From an uncultured Dermabacteraceae bacterium (lineage in GTDB: Bacteria; Actinomycetota; Actinomycetes; Actinomycetales; Dermabacteraceae): a stretch of 64,000 nt of DNA. The notes beneath the pieces were generated by a model. That model had not been told where the DNA came from and did not search any database. It saw only the letters and a program-made list of their open reading frames with translations. Of this stretch, positions 1-7,995 are shown piece by piece; positions within the stretch are counted from its first letter, which is position 1; every line of letters begins with the position of its first letter. The stretch covers positions 1-64,000 of the forward strand of contig CAMILZ010000012.1 in NCBI GenBank assembly GCA_946223075.1, read 5' to 3'. A program made the position numbers and the translations under genes.

Positions 1-2
1 CG

Positions 3-182
3 GGTGAGCCTGAGCAGCCGGGTGAGCCTGAGGAGCCGGGTGAGCCTGAGCAGCCGGGTGAGCCTGAGGAGCCGGGTGAGCCTGAGCAGCCTGGTCAGCC
101 TGAGGAACCGGGTGAGCCTGAGGAGCGTGGTGAGCCCGAGCAGCCTGGTCAGCCTGAGGGGCCGGGTAAGCCTGGTCAGCCT
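3..182 (+). repeat. Tandem repeats encoding Gly-Glu-Pro-rich stalk
   Basis: A 36-base unit encoding GEPEQPGEPEEP is repeated head to tail from the first base of the window and decays after about base 110 into variants with GQ, GK and ER. Such Pro/Glu-rich repeats usually span the cell wall between a surface domain and the LPXTG anchor. Confidence 0.9.
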
Positions 183-365
183 GAGCAGCCGGCTAAGCCT
201 GCGGATCCGGCTCACCCGAGCAACCCGAGCAAGCCGTCGGAGCCGAGCCTGCCTTTGCCTCGCACAGGTGCCGAGATTGCCGCGACTGCTGGCCTCGCCG
301 CACTTCTCGTGCTCGGTGGCGTAGGTGCACTCGCATGGCGCCGGAGGTCACACTCGAAGAAGTGA
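3..365 (+). CDS. LPXTG-anchored surface protein, C-terminal part only
   Basis: The gene enters from before the window, so its start and functional domains are not visible. What remains, read in frame 3, is a Gly/Glu/Pro repeat stalk of about 60 residues, a Pro/Lys/Ser linker, the sortase signal LPRTG, a hydrophobic stretch and the basic tail WRRRSHSKK before a TGA at 363-365. This is the classic order of a sortase-A-type wall-anchored protein of Gram-positive bacteria. The same LPRTG pentapeptide ends two other proteins in the window (5290-7284 and 22978-25401), so they probably share one sortase. Whether this is an adhesin, an enzyme or another anchored-repeat protein cannot be decided from this fragment. 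Confidence 0.9.
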   Translation, partial: GEPEQPGEPEEPGEPEQPGEPEEPGEPEQPGQPEEPGEPEERGEPEQPGQPEGPGKPGQPEQPAKPADPAHPSNPSKPSEPSLPLPRTGAEIAATAGLAALLVLGGVGALAWRRRSHSKK

Positions 366-376
366 GCACCGGGGCG

Positions 377-396
377 ATGAAGCTCTGAAGCTTCAT
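377..396. other. Short perfect hairpin after the surface protein gene
   Basis: The arms ATGAAGC and GCTTCAT are perfect complements around a six-base centre, 12 bases after the stop codon. It may add to termination with the stronger stem that follows. Confidence 0.5.
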
Positions 397-411
397 CCCT
401 GACTCGCACAT

Positions 412-453
412 ATGTGGCGGGGGAGCGGGAGAAATCCCGAACCCCCGCCACAT
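412..453 (+). terminator. Stem-loop terminator of the surface protein gene
   Basis: Arms at about 412-430 and 435-453 pair over 19 positions with two mismatches around a GAAA tetraloop. The stem is GC-rich with no strong T-run, so it is best called a hairpin terminator of the high-GC kind. Confidence 0.65.
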
Positions 454-819
454 TCGCATATCCATCACCGAAGGTCGGCGATGTCGCAAGAGGGCTAAGC
501 GGCAATTCCCGGGAAGAGAGATGCGGCCGCAGCTCGATAGGGCAAAAGACGCTGCAGGAAGCGAGAGGTGTCGGGCTAGAAAACCGCCCGTGGCCGTCGG
601 CGGGATAGCCGTCGCCAGTAGCTAAAACTCAACCCAACATTTGCGGCGGAAAGATGGCGAATAGCGCCGCAAACGTTGGGGTTAGTTTCCTAGACCGGGA
701 AAGGGGGAGGGAAAGGGGAGGGGAGGGAAGGGGCGGAGTGCCGAAGCCGTGGTGCGCCGGTTCGGGTGCGAGGCCGGAGGCGGTGCGGGATGGGGGTGTC
801 GAGGCCAGGGGCGCCGGCC
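454..819. other. Intergenic region between convergent genes
   Basis: No open reading frame here has a convincing start or coding character. The stretch holds the 71-bp palindromic element at 623-693 and a purine-rich run of G and A at about 697-735. It separates the end of the surface protein gene from the end of the metal ABC operon on the other strand. Confidence 0.6.
623..693 (-). repeat. 71-bp palindromic element, copy 1
   Basis: Read on the minus strand it starts CTAGGAAACTAACCCCAACG and ends in a T-rich stretch. The arms CAACGTTTGCGGCG and CGCCGCAAATGTTG pair with one G-T wobble. A second copy, about 80 percent identical by eye, lies at 62011-62080 in the other orientation. The arms differ between copies mostly in ways that keep pairing in RNA, which suggests the fold matters. 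Confidence 0.8.
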
Positions 820-1719
820 CTAGACCGCCGCCTCGAGCTCCGTTCCCTCGGCTCCGCTGTCGAGCTCGCCGCGGCGCTTGGTGCGAAGTACGCCGTGGCG
901 GGGGCTCAGCGCCCACGACAGCACGAAGATCGCCGTCGCGACGAGCACGATCGTGCCGCCCGTAGGAAGATCGAGCGACCACGAGAAGTACACGCCAAGC
1001 AGGGCGCTGCCCATGCCGATTCCCGCGGCGCACGCCATCATCGGCACGATCCGATCGGTGAGCATGCGCGCCGAAGCTGCAGGGGTCACGAGAAGGGCGA
1101 GCACGAGGATGTTGCCGATCGTGTGGATGCTCATGACAACCGCGAGGGTCACGAGAACCGACAGGGCGATGTCGAGGAGCATCACGGGAAGACCAAGCGC
1201 CGCCGCGTAGCCGCGATCCATGCCCACCACGACGAGGTCGCGGTGCAGGATCACGAGCAGGGCAAGCACAATCGCGGTGAACACCGCCGAGGTCACGAGC
1301 GCCGAATCCTCAATGCCCGTGATCGCACCAAACAGGAAGCTCGAAAGCGAGCCACCATAGCCGGGAGCGCGGCTCATCACAACGATGCCGAGCGCAAACG
1401 CCGCCACGAAGAACACGCCGATCACGGCATCGCTGCGAAGCCGATGGTGGTTCCCGAACACGGCGATAAGGATCGCCGTGATGACACCCGCGACGATCCC
1501 GCCCACGAGAAACGAGCCCTGAAGCACGAACGCGACCGCGATACCGGGGAATACCGCGTGCGCAACAGCGTCGCCGATAAACGTCATGCCGCGAAGAACC
1601 ACATGTGTGCCGACGACGGCGCACACGAGTGCCGCGAGCATCGACACGACGAGGGCCTTCGGCAAGAACGTGAGCTGCGGATTCGTGAGATCGGCGAGGA
1701 AGTCGAGGGGAGTGAGCAT
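820..1719 (-). CDS. Zinc/manganese-type ABC transporter permease (anchored-repeat type)
   Basis: This is an integral membrane subunit of the ABC-3 family (ZnuB/MntB type), which carries divalent metal ions, probably zinc here, across the membrane. The 299 residues contain about eight to nine hydrophobic segments and the family pattern GMTFIGDAVAHAVFPGIA near the N-terminus. It is the last gene of a five-gene minus-strand operon and its first base overlaps the last base of the ATPase gene. The C-terminal 40 residues are hydrophilic and cytosolic. In Actinobacteria this permease type travels with anchored-repeat surface proteins, as it does here. Zinc specificity is inferred from the Zur-like site at 7330-7358. 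Confidence 0.92.
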   Translation of the reverse strand: MLTPLDFLADLTNPQLTFLPKALVVSMLAALVCAVVGTHVVLRGMTFIGDAVAHAVFPGIAVAFVLQGSFLVGGIVAGVITAILIAVFGNHHRLRSDAVIGVFFVAAFALGIVVMSRAPGYGGSLSSFLFGAITGIEDSALVTSAVFTAIVLALLVILHRDLVVVGMDRGYAAALGLPVMLLDIALSVLVTLAVVMSIHTIGNILVLALLVTPAASARMLTDRIVPMMACAAGIGMGSALLGVYFSWSLDLPTGGTIVLVATAIFVLSWALSPRHGVLRTKRRGELDSGAEGTELEAAV

Positions 1720-2528
1720 CAGTGGTCTTTCGATTCGGCCTCAACGGCGGAGGCAACGTGGGTGAGAAGCGGCGAGTGCTCGGAAACGCGGAACGTTTCG
1801 CGCCACGGCTCGGGATCGCGAAGCTCGCTCGGCGGAGCATCCGCGACAACGCGGCGATTGAGCAGAACCACACGATCGGCGACGTGCAAGGCGTGGGTGA
1901 GGTCGTGGGTCGACATCACCACGGAACAGCCCTCGCGCGCGAGCGACACGAAGAGGTCGCTCAGCAGTTCCTGCGAGGGCATGTCAAGGCCCGTGAAAGG
2001 CTCATCGAGCAAAAGCACGGAAGGCTCGAGCACGAGCGCACGCGCGATCATGACGCGCTGGCGCTGCCCACCCGACATTTCGCCGATCGGCCGATCCTTC
2101 ATCGCGTCCATCCGCACCTTGGAGAGAGCGCGCGCCACGGCTTTGTAGTGCTCCTTACTCGGCGAACGCCACCGGCTCAACCTTCGGATCAGGCCGAGCA
2201 TGACCACGTCGTGCGCAGTCGCGGGGAAGTCCCATTCCATCTCGCTGCGCTGCGGAACATACGCGCGTTCGCCGCGCGCCTCGACCGTGCCCGAAGCGAG
2301 CGGGAGAAGACCGAGCAGACTCTTCACGAGGGTGGTTTTCCCCGCGCCGTTCGGGCCGAGAAGCACCGTGATGCTCCCCGCCTCAATATCGAGCGAGATG
2401 TCATCGAGAACCGTGCGCCCGCCGAGATTCACGCGGAGGTTGCCGCACGCAAGAGGCGAATCAGTCCCGCGCTTTGCCCGCTTCCCTTTCGCGGGGGTCG
2501 AAGTGTGCGCAGTAAGCGCCGCGGTCAC
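1719..2528 (-). CDS. Metal ABC transporter ATP-binding protein (anchored-repeat type)
   Basis: This is the ATPase of the metal importer. It has Walker A GPNGAGKTT, the signature MSGGQRQR, Walker B LLLDEP followed by FTGLD, and the switch histidine in STHDLTHAL, so all catalytic parts are present in 269 residues. The first 25 residues are a basic extension not needed for the fold. Its start overlaps the end of the upstream surface-protein gene by four bases (ATGA type) and its end overlaps the permease start, so translation is likely coupled through the operon. Confidence 0.94.
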   Translation of the reverse strand: MTAALTAHTSTPAKGKRAKRGTDSPLACGNLRVNLGGRTVLDDISLDIEAGSITVLLGPNGAGKTTLVKSLLGLLPLASGTVEARGERAYVPQRSEMEWDFPATAHDVVMLGLIRRLSRWRSPSKEHYKAVARALSKVRMDAMKDRPIGEMSGGQRQRVMIARALVLEPSVLLLDEPFTGLDMPSQELLSDLFVSLAREGCSVVMSTHDLTHALHVADRVVLLNRRVVADAPPSELRDPEPWRETFRVSEHSPLLTHVASAVEAESKDH

Positions 2529-3652
2529 TTGGCGCCACCCTCATCTGCGCGGGTAGAGCCCGCACCCGCCGTTTCAGCCTCAGCCTCGGCACGGGCGCGG
2601 TCGCTCTTCTTCTTACTCAGAGCGTACGCGCCACCGCCGGCTGCAGCAGCAACGACTGCGCCGCCGCCCACGATCCACGGAAGCGAGTTCGAACTCGTCT
2701 TCTCGCTCGCACCCGCATCATCGGCGCCCTTCGACGGCTCGGATTTGCCATCCTTGGGAGCGGCACTCGGGGCCGAGGAAGCGTCGGAACCGCCACCATC
2801 GCTCGCGCCCCCAGATGCCGAGCCCTTTCCCTGATCCCACGGGACCGAAACCGTGAGAGCGTCATCGGGTGCGGTCGCATCGCCCACGGCGAAGCGCAGC
2901 GTGCCGCCCGCCGAATACTTCGTGCCGTCCTCGCCCTCCGCGATAGCTTCGACCGCGACGAGGTACACGCCGGGCTTCGTAAACACCCAGTTCGCGTGCG
3001 TGTGGGTGTTGATGTCAACGAACACGTCCGCCGGTGTCTGCTCGAGTGTGTCGCCATCGGCGAGTTGCTGCGGCGGCGCGAAGTTGCCCGGCTGAAGGAA
3101 CAGGCTGAAATGCCCCGGGCCGGAGACGTTGGTAAAGCGCAGCGTCACGCCGCGCGGGCACGCCTTCACAACCGCCGGGTCCTGCGTGTTCCAGCCGAGC
3201 CACACGACGCCCGAGACCTCGGTCTGCGGAACGACGTACACCTCGGAGCCCGGATCGGCCTTGATGAACGAGTACGCCTCGTCGTCGGGAACGGGGAGAA
3301 TGCCCTGGTCATGAACCTGGAAAACAACGTCCTCAACCATGCGCCACTTGGGGCTTTCGCCCGTGTCGTCGCGCGCCGCGAAGATCCACTCACCGTCGAT
3401 CAGGCGCGGGCCGAGATCGACGTGGTGAGCATCGATCACGACCTTCTCGCCCTCGACGATCTTCTCGTCGTCGCTCACCTTCTGCTTGAGCGCAGGGTCG
3501 TCGGCACCGTCCGTCGCCCCGTCTGTCGGATCGAGCGGGAGGGGCCGCGCGGGCGCGGCGAAGGCAGGTGCGCATACGAAGGCGCCGAGGGCACCAGCGC
3601 CGATCGCGGCGAAGCTACGGCGCGAGAGGGGACGGGAAAAGTGGGAGGTCAT
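2525..3652 (-). CDS. Choice-of-anchor M surface protein with C-terminal membrane anchor
   Basis: The protein of 375 residues starts with a twin-arginine-like leader (RRSFAAIGAGALGAF) and an Ala-rich cleavage region. One choice-of-anchor M domain (the ABC-transporter-associated actinobacterial repeat) fills about residues 65-260 and carries the hallmark HTHANWVFTKPGVY. A Ser/Gly/Asp-rich linker follows, then a single hydrophobic segment (about 325-347) and a basic tail. There is no LPXTG motif, so it is held by the membrane segment. Being co-transcribed with a binding protein, ATPase and permease, it probably helps collect or pass metal at the surface; the histidines of the motif are possible ligands. 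That role is inference. Confidence 0.88.
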   Translation of the reverse strand: MTSHFSRPLSRRSFAAIGAGALGAFVCAPAFAAPARPLPLDPTDGATDGADDPALKQKVSDDEKIVEGEKVVIDAHHVDLGPRLIDGEWIFAARDDTGESPKWRMVEDVVFQVHDQGILPVPDDEAYSFIKADPGSEVYVVPQTEVSGVVWLGWNTQDPAVVKACPRGVTLRFTNVSGPGHFSLFLQPGNFAPPQQLADGDTLEQTPADVFVDINTHTHANWVFTKPGVYLVAVEAIAEGEDGTKYSAGGTLRFAVGDATAPDDALTVSVPWDQGKGSASGGASDGGGSDASSAPSAAPKDGKSEPSKGADDAGASEKTSSNSLPWIVGGGAVVAAAAGGGAYALSKKKSDRARAEAEAETAGAGSTRADEGGAK

Positions 3653-3682
3653 GAGCTCATCTTTCGTTCGTGGGTGAGTTTT

Positions 3683-5293
3683 CTATTCCGACGCTTGCCG
3701 GTCGCCATTGCCCAGGGGTTTTCCACCGAGACCCCTCGCGAGGGAGTCGGCGTTGGCTCTCATCATCGCGGCGTAGGTGTTGACCTCGCGCGTGAAGGAA
3801 TCACCCCAAATGGGCTGGACGGGAATGTGTTCCATGCGTGCCGCATCAACGAGGCTCGTCGAGACCGGCCCCGCTGTCGCCTCAAGAAACACGGCCTTGG
3901 GGGCGAGGTCGCGCAGGGTCGCCGCCAGGCGGCGACGGTCTGCGATCGAGGGCTCTTGTCCCGGCGAAGGCGAGACGACCGCAGCGATGCGAAGTCCGTA
4001 GCGGTTCGCAAGGTATCCGTAGGCGTCGTGGGTCGTGACGAGCTCTCGGCCTGCCTCGGGGATCGAGTCGACCGAGCGCTGCACGTACGAATCGACGTCG
4101 TCGAGCTCGCGCAGGTAGGTTGCGGCACGCGCACGGTAGCCAGCCGCGTGATCTGGGTCGAGGCCGCAAAGGTGATCGCGAATGACCTCGACGTAGGCCT
4201 GGGCGTTCGTGACGTCCTGCCACAGGTGCGGGTCGATTTCTCCGTGCACGTGCTTGCCGAGGACGGCCTGCGGCAGCTGGTAGACGTCTGTTCCGCCGCG
4301 GGCGATGAATCGGAACGCGGGATCGGCTGGCACGGGAAGGAGCGCTTTTGGGGGCACGTGAATGACCATGTCCGAAAGGGCGATATCGCGGGTTCCGCCC
4401 TCTGCTTCGGGATCGTCGATGCGCATCGCGAGCGAGGCCGAAGGTACGTTGACCGTGATATCGGCGTGACCCGCGGAAATCACCTGGCGCTTCGCGAGAG
4501 ACGCTTCCGCGCCCTTCTTCGCAGCTTCCTCGGGGGAGACGCCAACGCAGATCCACACGTCACCCTCTGCCGAGGACTCGGCGCCAAGGGAGCCGCCGCT
4601 CCACGTTGCCCTGAACCGCGCGCGATACACGCCCGCCTTCGTGAAGGCCCAGCTCATGTGCGTGTGGGCATCCATCGGAAGGTCGATGGCATCGGTGCGA
4701 GCGGAGGTGCCGTCGGAAGAATCGAACACCCGCTGCGGCTCGCCGAACGTTCCGGTCACGTACCCGTGCAGGTCACCCGGACCTTCGCACGAGGCGAGTG
4801 CGAGGCGCACTTGCGTGAGGCGGCCAGCGCCGCGCTCACGGCCCGCGACGCGAAGCCCGAGCCACACCGTGTCGAGCGAGCGGTTCTCGACGAGCGGGAT
4901 GATCGTCGCGCCGCGTGTCGAGGCCTCCTCGGCGAGCGCGAGGTGCGTCGAGCCAGCGGGAAGGTTCGCGTCGATCGTGCGAATGAGTGCCTGCTCCTCG
5001 AGCATGAGGTAGTTTGACAGCGCGAGATCGGCGTATGCGATGTCGCGGACGTTGCGGGGGAGAGGCTCGAACGAGTGTGGGTCGCCGCCCTCGGGGATGA
5101 GGGACGTGACGAGTGCATCGGGACCCGCGACGTTGCGCGCGAGATCCGCGAGGATACCCGTGGTGGCGACGACGCGCGGGCGAGGATCCTCGCTCGAGCG
5201 CGCGGTGCGACCAGGCAGAATGATCGCGCCGAGAGAGCAGGCGGCGGCGCCCAGGAGCACAGAGCGCCGCCGCAGTTCAGGGGTGGAGGTCAC
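3683..5293 (-). CDS. ZnuA-type metal-binding protein with an inserted anchor-M domain
   Basis: This is the solute-binding protein of the metal importer. The usual family length is near 300 residues, but this one has 536 because a choice-of-anchor M repeat (about residues 137-342, with HTHMSWAFTKAGVY) is inserted into the N-terminal lobe. The cluster A-1/ZnuA fold resumes at GEIDPHLWQD. Likely ligands are His73 in GGDPHSFEP, His356 in DPHLW, the His in TTHDAYGY and the acidic residue in FLEATAG or WGDSF. The leader RRRSVLLGAAACSLGA looks Tat-like, and Cys19 is not in a convincing lipobox. Its start overlaps the upstream gene by four bases. Confidence 0.9.
   Translation of the reverse strand: MTSTPELRRRSVLLGAAACSLGAIILPGRTARSSEDPRPRVVATTGILADLARNVAGPDALVTSLIPEGGDPHSFEPLPRNVRDIAYADLALSNYLMLEEQALIRTIDANLPAGSTHLALAEEASTRGATIIPLVENRSLDTVWLGLRVAGRERGAGRLTQVRLALASCEGPGDLHGYVTGTFGEPQRVFDSSDGTSARTDAIDLPMDAHTHMSWAFTKAGVYRARFRATWSGGSLGAESSAEGDVWICVGVSPEEAAKKGAEASLAKRQVISAGHADITVNVPSASLAMRIDDPEAEGGTRDIALSDMVIHVPPKALLPVPADPAFRFIARGGTDVYQLPQAVLGKHVHGEIDPHLWQDVTNAQAYVEVIRDHLCGLDPDHAAGYRARAATYLRELDDVDSYVQRSVDSIPEAGRELVTTHDAYGYLANRYGLRIAAVVSPSPGQEPSIADRRRLAATLRDLAPKAVFLEATAGPVSTSLVDAARMEHIPVQPIWGDSFTREVNTYAAMMRANADSLARGLGGKPLGNGDRQASE
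3686..3701 (+). repeat. Short scattered motif (TCCGACGCTTGCC)
   Basis: TTCCGACGCTTGCCGG sits in the last codons of the ZnuA-type gene. It is one of at least six sites in the window sharing TCCGACG(C/G)TTGC on either strand. Confidence 0.6.
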
Positions 5294-7284
5294 TGGAAGC
5301 GGCGCCTCGCCACTGCCGTGCCAGCGCCCAGGATGATGAGCGCTGCGGCGGTGCCGGCGAGGCCGGTTACCTCAGCGCCCGTGCGCGGAAGATCCGAAGC
5401 GGAACCCGCGGGAGCGTCGCCCGTCACGGACTTGGCGTAGTCGGCGGAGCCGCCCGCCTCCACGATCTGGTCGGCGCTGAGGTCACAGTCGGCGCCGTCC
5501 TCGGTCTTACCCTTGAGGTCGACGATCTTGTAGCCTTTGCCGTCCTTGAAGATCTGGCCGATCTTCGCGCTCTTGCGGTCCTTGGCAGCCTTGACGTTCG
5601 AGCCCGAACCTGCGGTCGCCGAGTACCACTTCTGGCCCACGAGCTGGCCGAAGTTGCCCGACGTGAACACGCCGACATTGCCGGGGCCGCTCGCCGAAAC
5701 GAGAGTCTGCGTGATCTCGCCGGTCGTGTTTTCGATGATCGAGGGGTGCATCGAGTTCGCGCCGAGCCACGGAACGCCCGGGTCCTGAGTCGAGCCGATC
5801 ATCCACACGTCGGAACCGGCGGGGGCAATGAACTCGAGGCCACCCGGGACCTTGTGCTTCGCGGCATCACCGAGGCCGAAGGAGATCGAGGAGGGGTCAA
5901 CCCACTGAGCGGGCGACTTCCGGTCGTCCTTGATCGACGAGATGAGCTTGCCGTTCTCGAAACGTGAGCCGAAGTCGAAGTGGCCGCTCGTCGCGCCCGA
6001 GCTGCTGCCCACGTTGAACGTGAGGGTTGCGGTGTCGGAGTAGCTCTTGCCGTCCTTGCCTTTGACGCTCTGGCGGATCGTCAGCTTGTAGGTGCCGGGC
6101 TTCGAGAACACCCAGTTGGGGTGCACGTGCGTGTTCGCGGGAATCGTGTAGGAACCGCCGACCTTGCCCTTGGAGGTGCTCGTCGCGGCCTTGATTTCTT
6201 CCTTGGTCGCGTCGCGCACGACCTCGGTCGCGGTGCACACGGGCGCCTTCGGCTCTTCCTTGGCGGGCTCAGCCGGTGCTTCGGGAGCCTCTGGAGCCGG
6301 GGCCTCTTGAGCTGCGGGAGCTGCCGGTGCCGCAGCCTTCGCCTTAGCCTTAGGCTTCGCCTTCGGCGCGGGTGCGGCGGGCTTTTCCGGCGCCTTGGCC
6401 TTCGGTGCGGACGTGTCAGGCTTCGGCTTATCCGTGGGTGCGGGATTTGCGGGTGCGGCAGGCTCGGTGGACTCCTTCGGTGCAGGCGCTGCCGCGGTGG
6501 GTGCGGTGTCCGACGGCTTCTCCGGTGCCGTCGAGTCCTCCGGTTTGGGGGCAGGAGCCGGTGCGGGAGCAGGAGCCGGTGCAGGCTTTTCAGCCTTGGC
6601 GTCGGCCTTACCGCGGAACTCATCGCCCACGGTGAAGGTGTAGGTCGCCTTGTTCGAGGAGACGGTCTTTCCGCCCTTGCGGCCCTCGGCGTGGAGAGTC
6701 AGCGTGTACACGCCGGGCTTCGTGAAGACCCAGTTGGCGTGAGTGTGCGCTGGCATTTCCTGGTTGCGCACGGCGCCAGCCTTGAGGTCCATGTTGCCGT
6801 TCTCGAGGAGAGGCGCGATCCCGCCGAATGAGCCCTGGCCGAACAGGTGAATCTGGCCCGGGCCTTCGACCTTGTCGAACTTCAGTTTGATCGAACCGTC
6901 AAAGCCCGTGCCCTGAATGCCGAGCGTGTCCCAACCCGGCCACAGTAGATTCTGCTCCTGGGACATAGGCAGTAAATACGCCTTGGGTGCGCCGGGCCAT
7001 CCTTTGGGTACGTCCGTGAGTGCCGCCGACTTCACGTGAAGCTCGACCTCTTCGGGCTTGTGGGTCACGTGCGAACCGGTGACGTCTTCCTTGAGGTTGA
7101 GCGTGAGGGCGTCACCATCCGCTTCAACGTTGAAGGCGTCGACGTGCCCCTGATCGATCACGAGGCGCTCGGCGGCATGCGCCGAGCCTAGGGGAATGAG
7201 GATGACGGCGAGGGACGCGAGCGCCGCGAGGAGCGCGCGCAACGCGGCACGAGAGCGCGCCGGTGCCGTGGTTGTCTGGACCAA
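5290..7284 (-). CDS. LPXTG-anchored protein with two choice-of-anchor M repeats
   Basis: This first gene of the metal operon encodes 664 residues: a signal peptide (basic start, then ALRALLAALASLAVILIPLG, ending near AHA), a first anchor-M repeat with HTHANWVFTKPGVY (to about residue 225), an Ala/Pro/Lys linker of roughly 110 residues, a second repeat with HVHPNWVFSKPGTY, and LPRTG at 632-636 followed by a hydrophobic stretch and ARRRFQ. It is therefore secreted and wall-anchored. With a Zur-like operator just upstream it is the outermost part of a metal acquisition system. The linker probably reaches through the wall. Metal binding by the repeats is plausible but not shown by sequence alone. 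Confidence 0.92.
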   Translation of the reverse strand: MVQTTTAPARSRAALRALLAALASLAVILIPLGSAHAAERLVIDQGHVDAFNVEADGDALTLNLKEDVTGSHVTHKPEEVELHVKSAALTDVPKGWPGAPKAYLLPMSQEQNLLWPGWDTLGIQGTGFDGSIKLKFDKVEGPGQIHLFGQGSFGGIAPLLENGNMDLKAGAVRNQEMPAHTHANWVFTKPGVYTLTLHAEGRKGGKTVSSNKATYTFTVGDEFRGKADAKAEKPAPAPAPAPAPAPKPEDSTAPEKPSDTAPTAAAPAPKESTEPAAPANPAPTDKPKPDTSAPKAKAPEKPAAPAPKAKPKAKAKAAAPAAPAAQEAPAPEAPEAPAEPAKEEPKAPVCTATEVVRDATKEEIKAATSTSKGKVGGSYTIPANTHVHPNWVFSKPGTYKLTIRQSVKGKDGKSYSDTATLTFNVGSSSGATSGHFDFGSRFENGKLISSIKDDRKSPAQWVDPSSISFGLGDAAKHKVPGGLEFIAPAGSDVWMIGSTQDPGVPWLGANSMHPSIIENTTGEITQTLVSASGPGNVGVFTSGNFGQLVGQKWYSATAGSGSNVKAAKDRKSAKIGQIFKDGKGYKIVDLKGKTEDGADCDLSADQIVEAGGSADYAKSVTGDAPAGSASDLPRTGAEVTGLAGTAAALIILGAGTAVARRRFQ

Positions 7285-7329
7285 GGGAACACCTTTCTAT
7301 GCCGCCCGGCGGCACACCGCGGGCAACGA

Positions 7330-7358
7330 TTGTTAATGAGAGTCGCTATCATTAACAA
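7330..7358. promoter_or_regulatory. Zur-like operator upstream of the anchored-repeat metal ABC operon
   Basis: Perfect ten-base arms TTGTTAATGA and TCATTAACAA flank a nine-base centre, 46 bases before the start of the operon. The core TAATGAnAnTCnnTnTCATTA matches the AT-rich Zur dyad known from mycobacteria and streptomycetes (TGAAAATcATTTTCA type). It stands out in GC-rich DNA and indicates repression by zinc-loaded Zur. Confidence 0.8.
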
Positions 7359-7377
7359 CACAGGGTGTTCGGTTCCG

Positions 7378-7995
7378 TCAACCCAGGGAAAGGACCTCGC
7401 TTGTTGTCGCGAGGCGCACCTGGGGCGAGAAAAGCTCCATGATCGCGAGCGCGCGTTCGTGATTGGCCTGGTCAGAGCCCGCGCACGCATCGCTCACGAG
7501 CGTGATCCACGCCCCCGAATCTGCCGCGGGAAGCACGGTCGAGATCACGCAGCAATCGGTCGAGACTCCCGTGACCACGAGGTGCGGGCTTTCGCCCGTG
7601 ATGGCTCGTAACTGTGCGCCCCACTTGCCGAACGTCGGCTCGTCAATCACGTGGGCGGCCCCGAGCGTCGCCGCCGCAGGGGTGAGTTCATAGAGGGGAT
7701 CGCTCGCGGGCACGTCCGCGAAGGGCCACGCCTCGAAATACTCCCCCCACGACGTTGCGCGATCAGCCGTCGGAATCCAGCGCGTGAGGATCACGCGCCC
7801 CTCGAACAACTCCGCAAGCCGCGCGATATTCGCCCACGCCGCCTCCCACATGGGGGAGGCCCAGTCCGACGACTGCTCGGCAAAAATCACCTGCGGATCG
7901 ATCACGAGGAGCCACGCCTTCGAGTCTTCGTCGCCCGCGCCCCCGAGAGAAGAGGCAGACGAGGTAGGCCCCTCGGGCGTCGGAAAGGCGCTCAC
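7378..7995 (-). CDS. Isochorismatase-fold cysteine hydrolase
   Basis: This is a soluble amidase-type hydrolase of the isochorismatase superfamily (nicotinamidase, ureidoacrylate amidase and relatives). The Asp-Lys-Cys triad is visible as Asp33 (VIDPQ), Lys124 (FGKWG) and Cys149 (STDCCV), in 205 residues. I chose the GTG start at 7995 because it overlaps the TGA of the permease gene upstream (GTGA) and removes 70 residues of shadow sequence. It is the last gene of a putative catabolic operon with a ureohydrolase and an NCS1 permease, so the substrate is probably a small amide or ureide taken up by that permease. The exact substrate is unknown. Confidence 0.85.
   Translation of the reverse strand: MSAFPTPEGPTSSASSLGGAGDEDSKAWLLVIDPQVIFAEQSSDWASPMWEAAWANIARLAELFEGRVILTRWIPTADRATSWGEYFEAWPFADVPASDPLYELTPAAATLGAAHVIDEPTFGKWGAQLRAITGESPHLVVTGVSTDCCVISTVLPAADSGAWITLVSDACAGSDQANHERALAIMELFSPQVRLATTSEVLSLG

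Noticed and set aside
766..2148. Plus-strand open frame of about 460 codons
   Set aside because: It is antisense to the metal ABC permease and ATPase genes, extremely rich in Arg, His and Asp, and has no domain; it reflects GC-rich codon bias of the true genes.
2996..5017. Plus-strand open frame of about 670 codons
   Set aside because: It is antisense across two genes with intact motifs and shows Arg/Gly/Val-rich composition without any recognisable domain.
5980..6831. Plus-strand frame rich in Leu, Arg, Gly and Cys
   Set aside because: It mirrors the Ala/Pro/Lys linker of the surface protein on the other strand; the low-complexity pattern is inherited.
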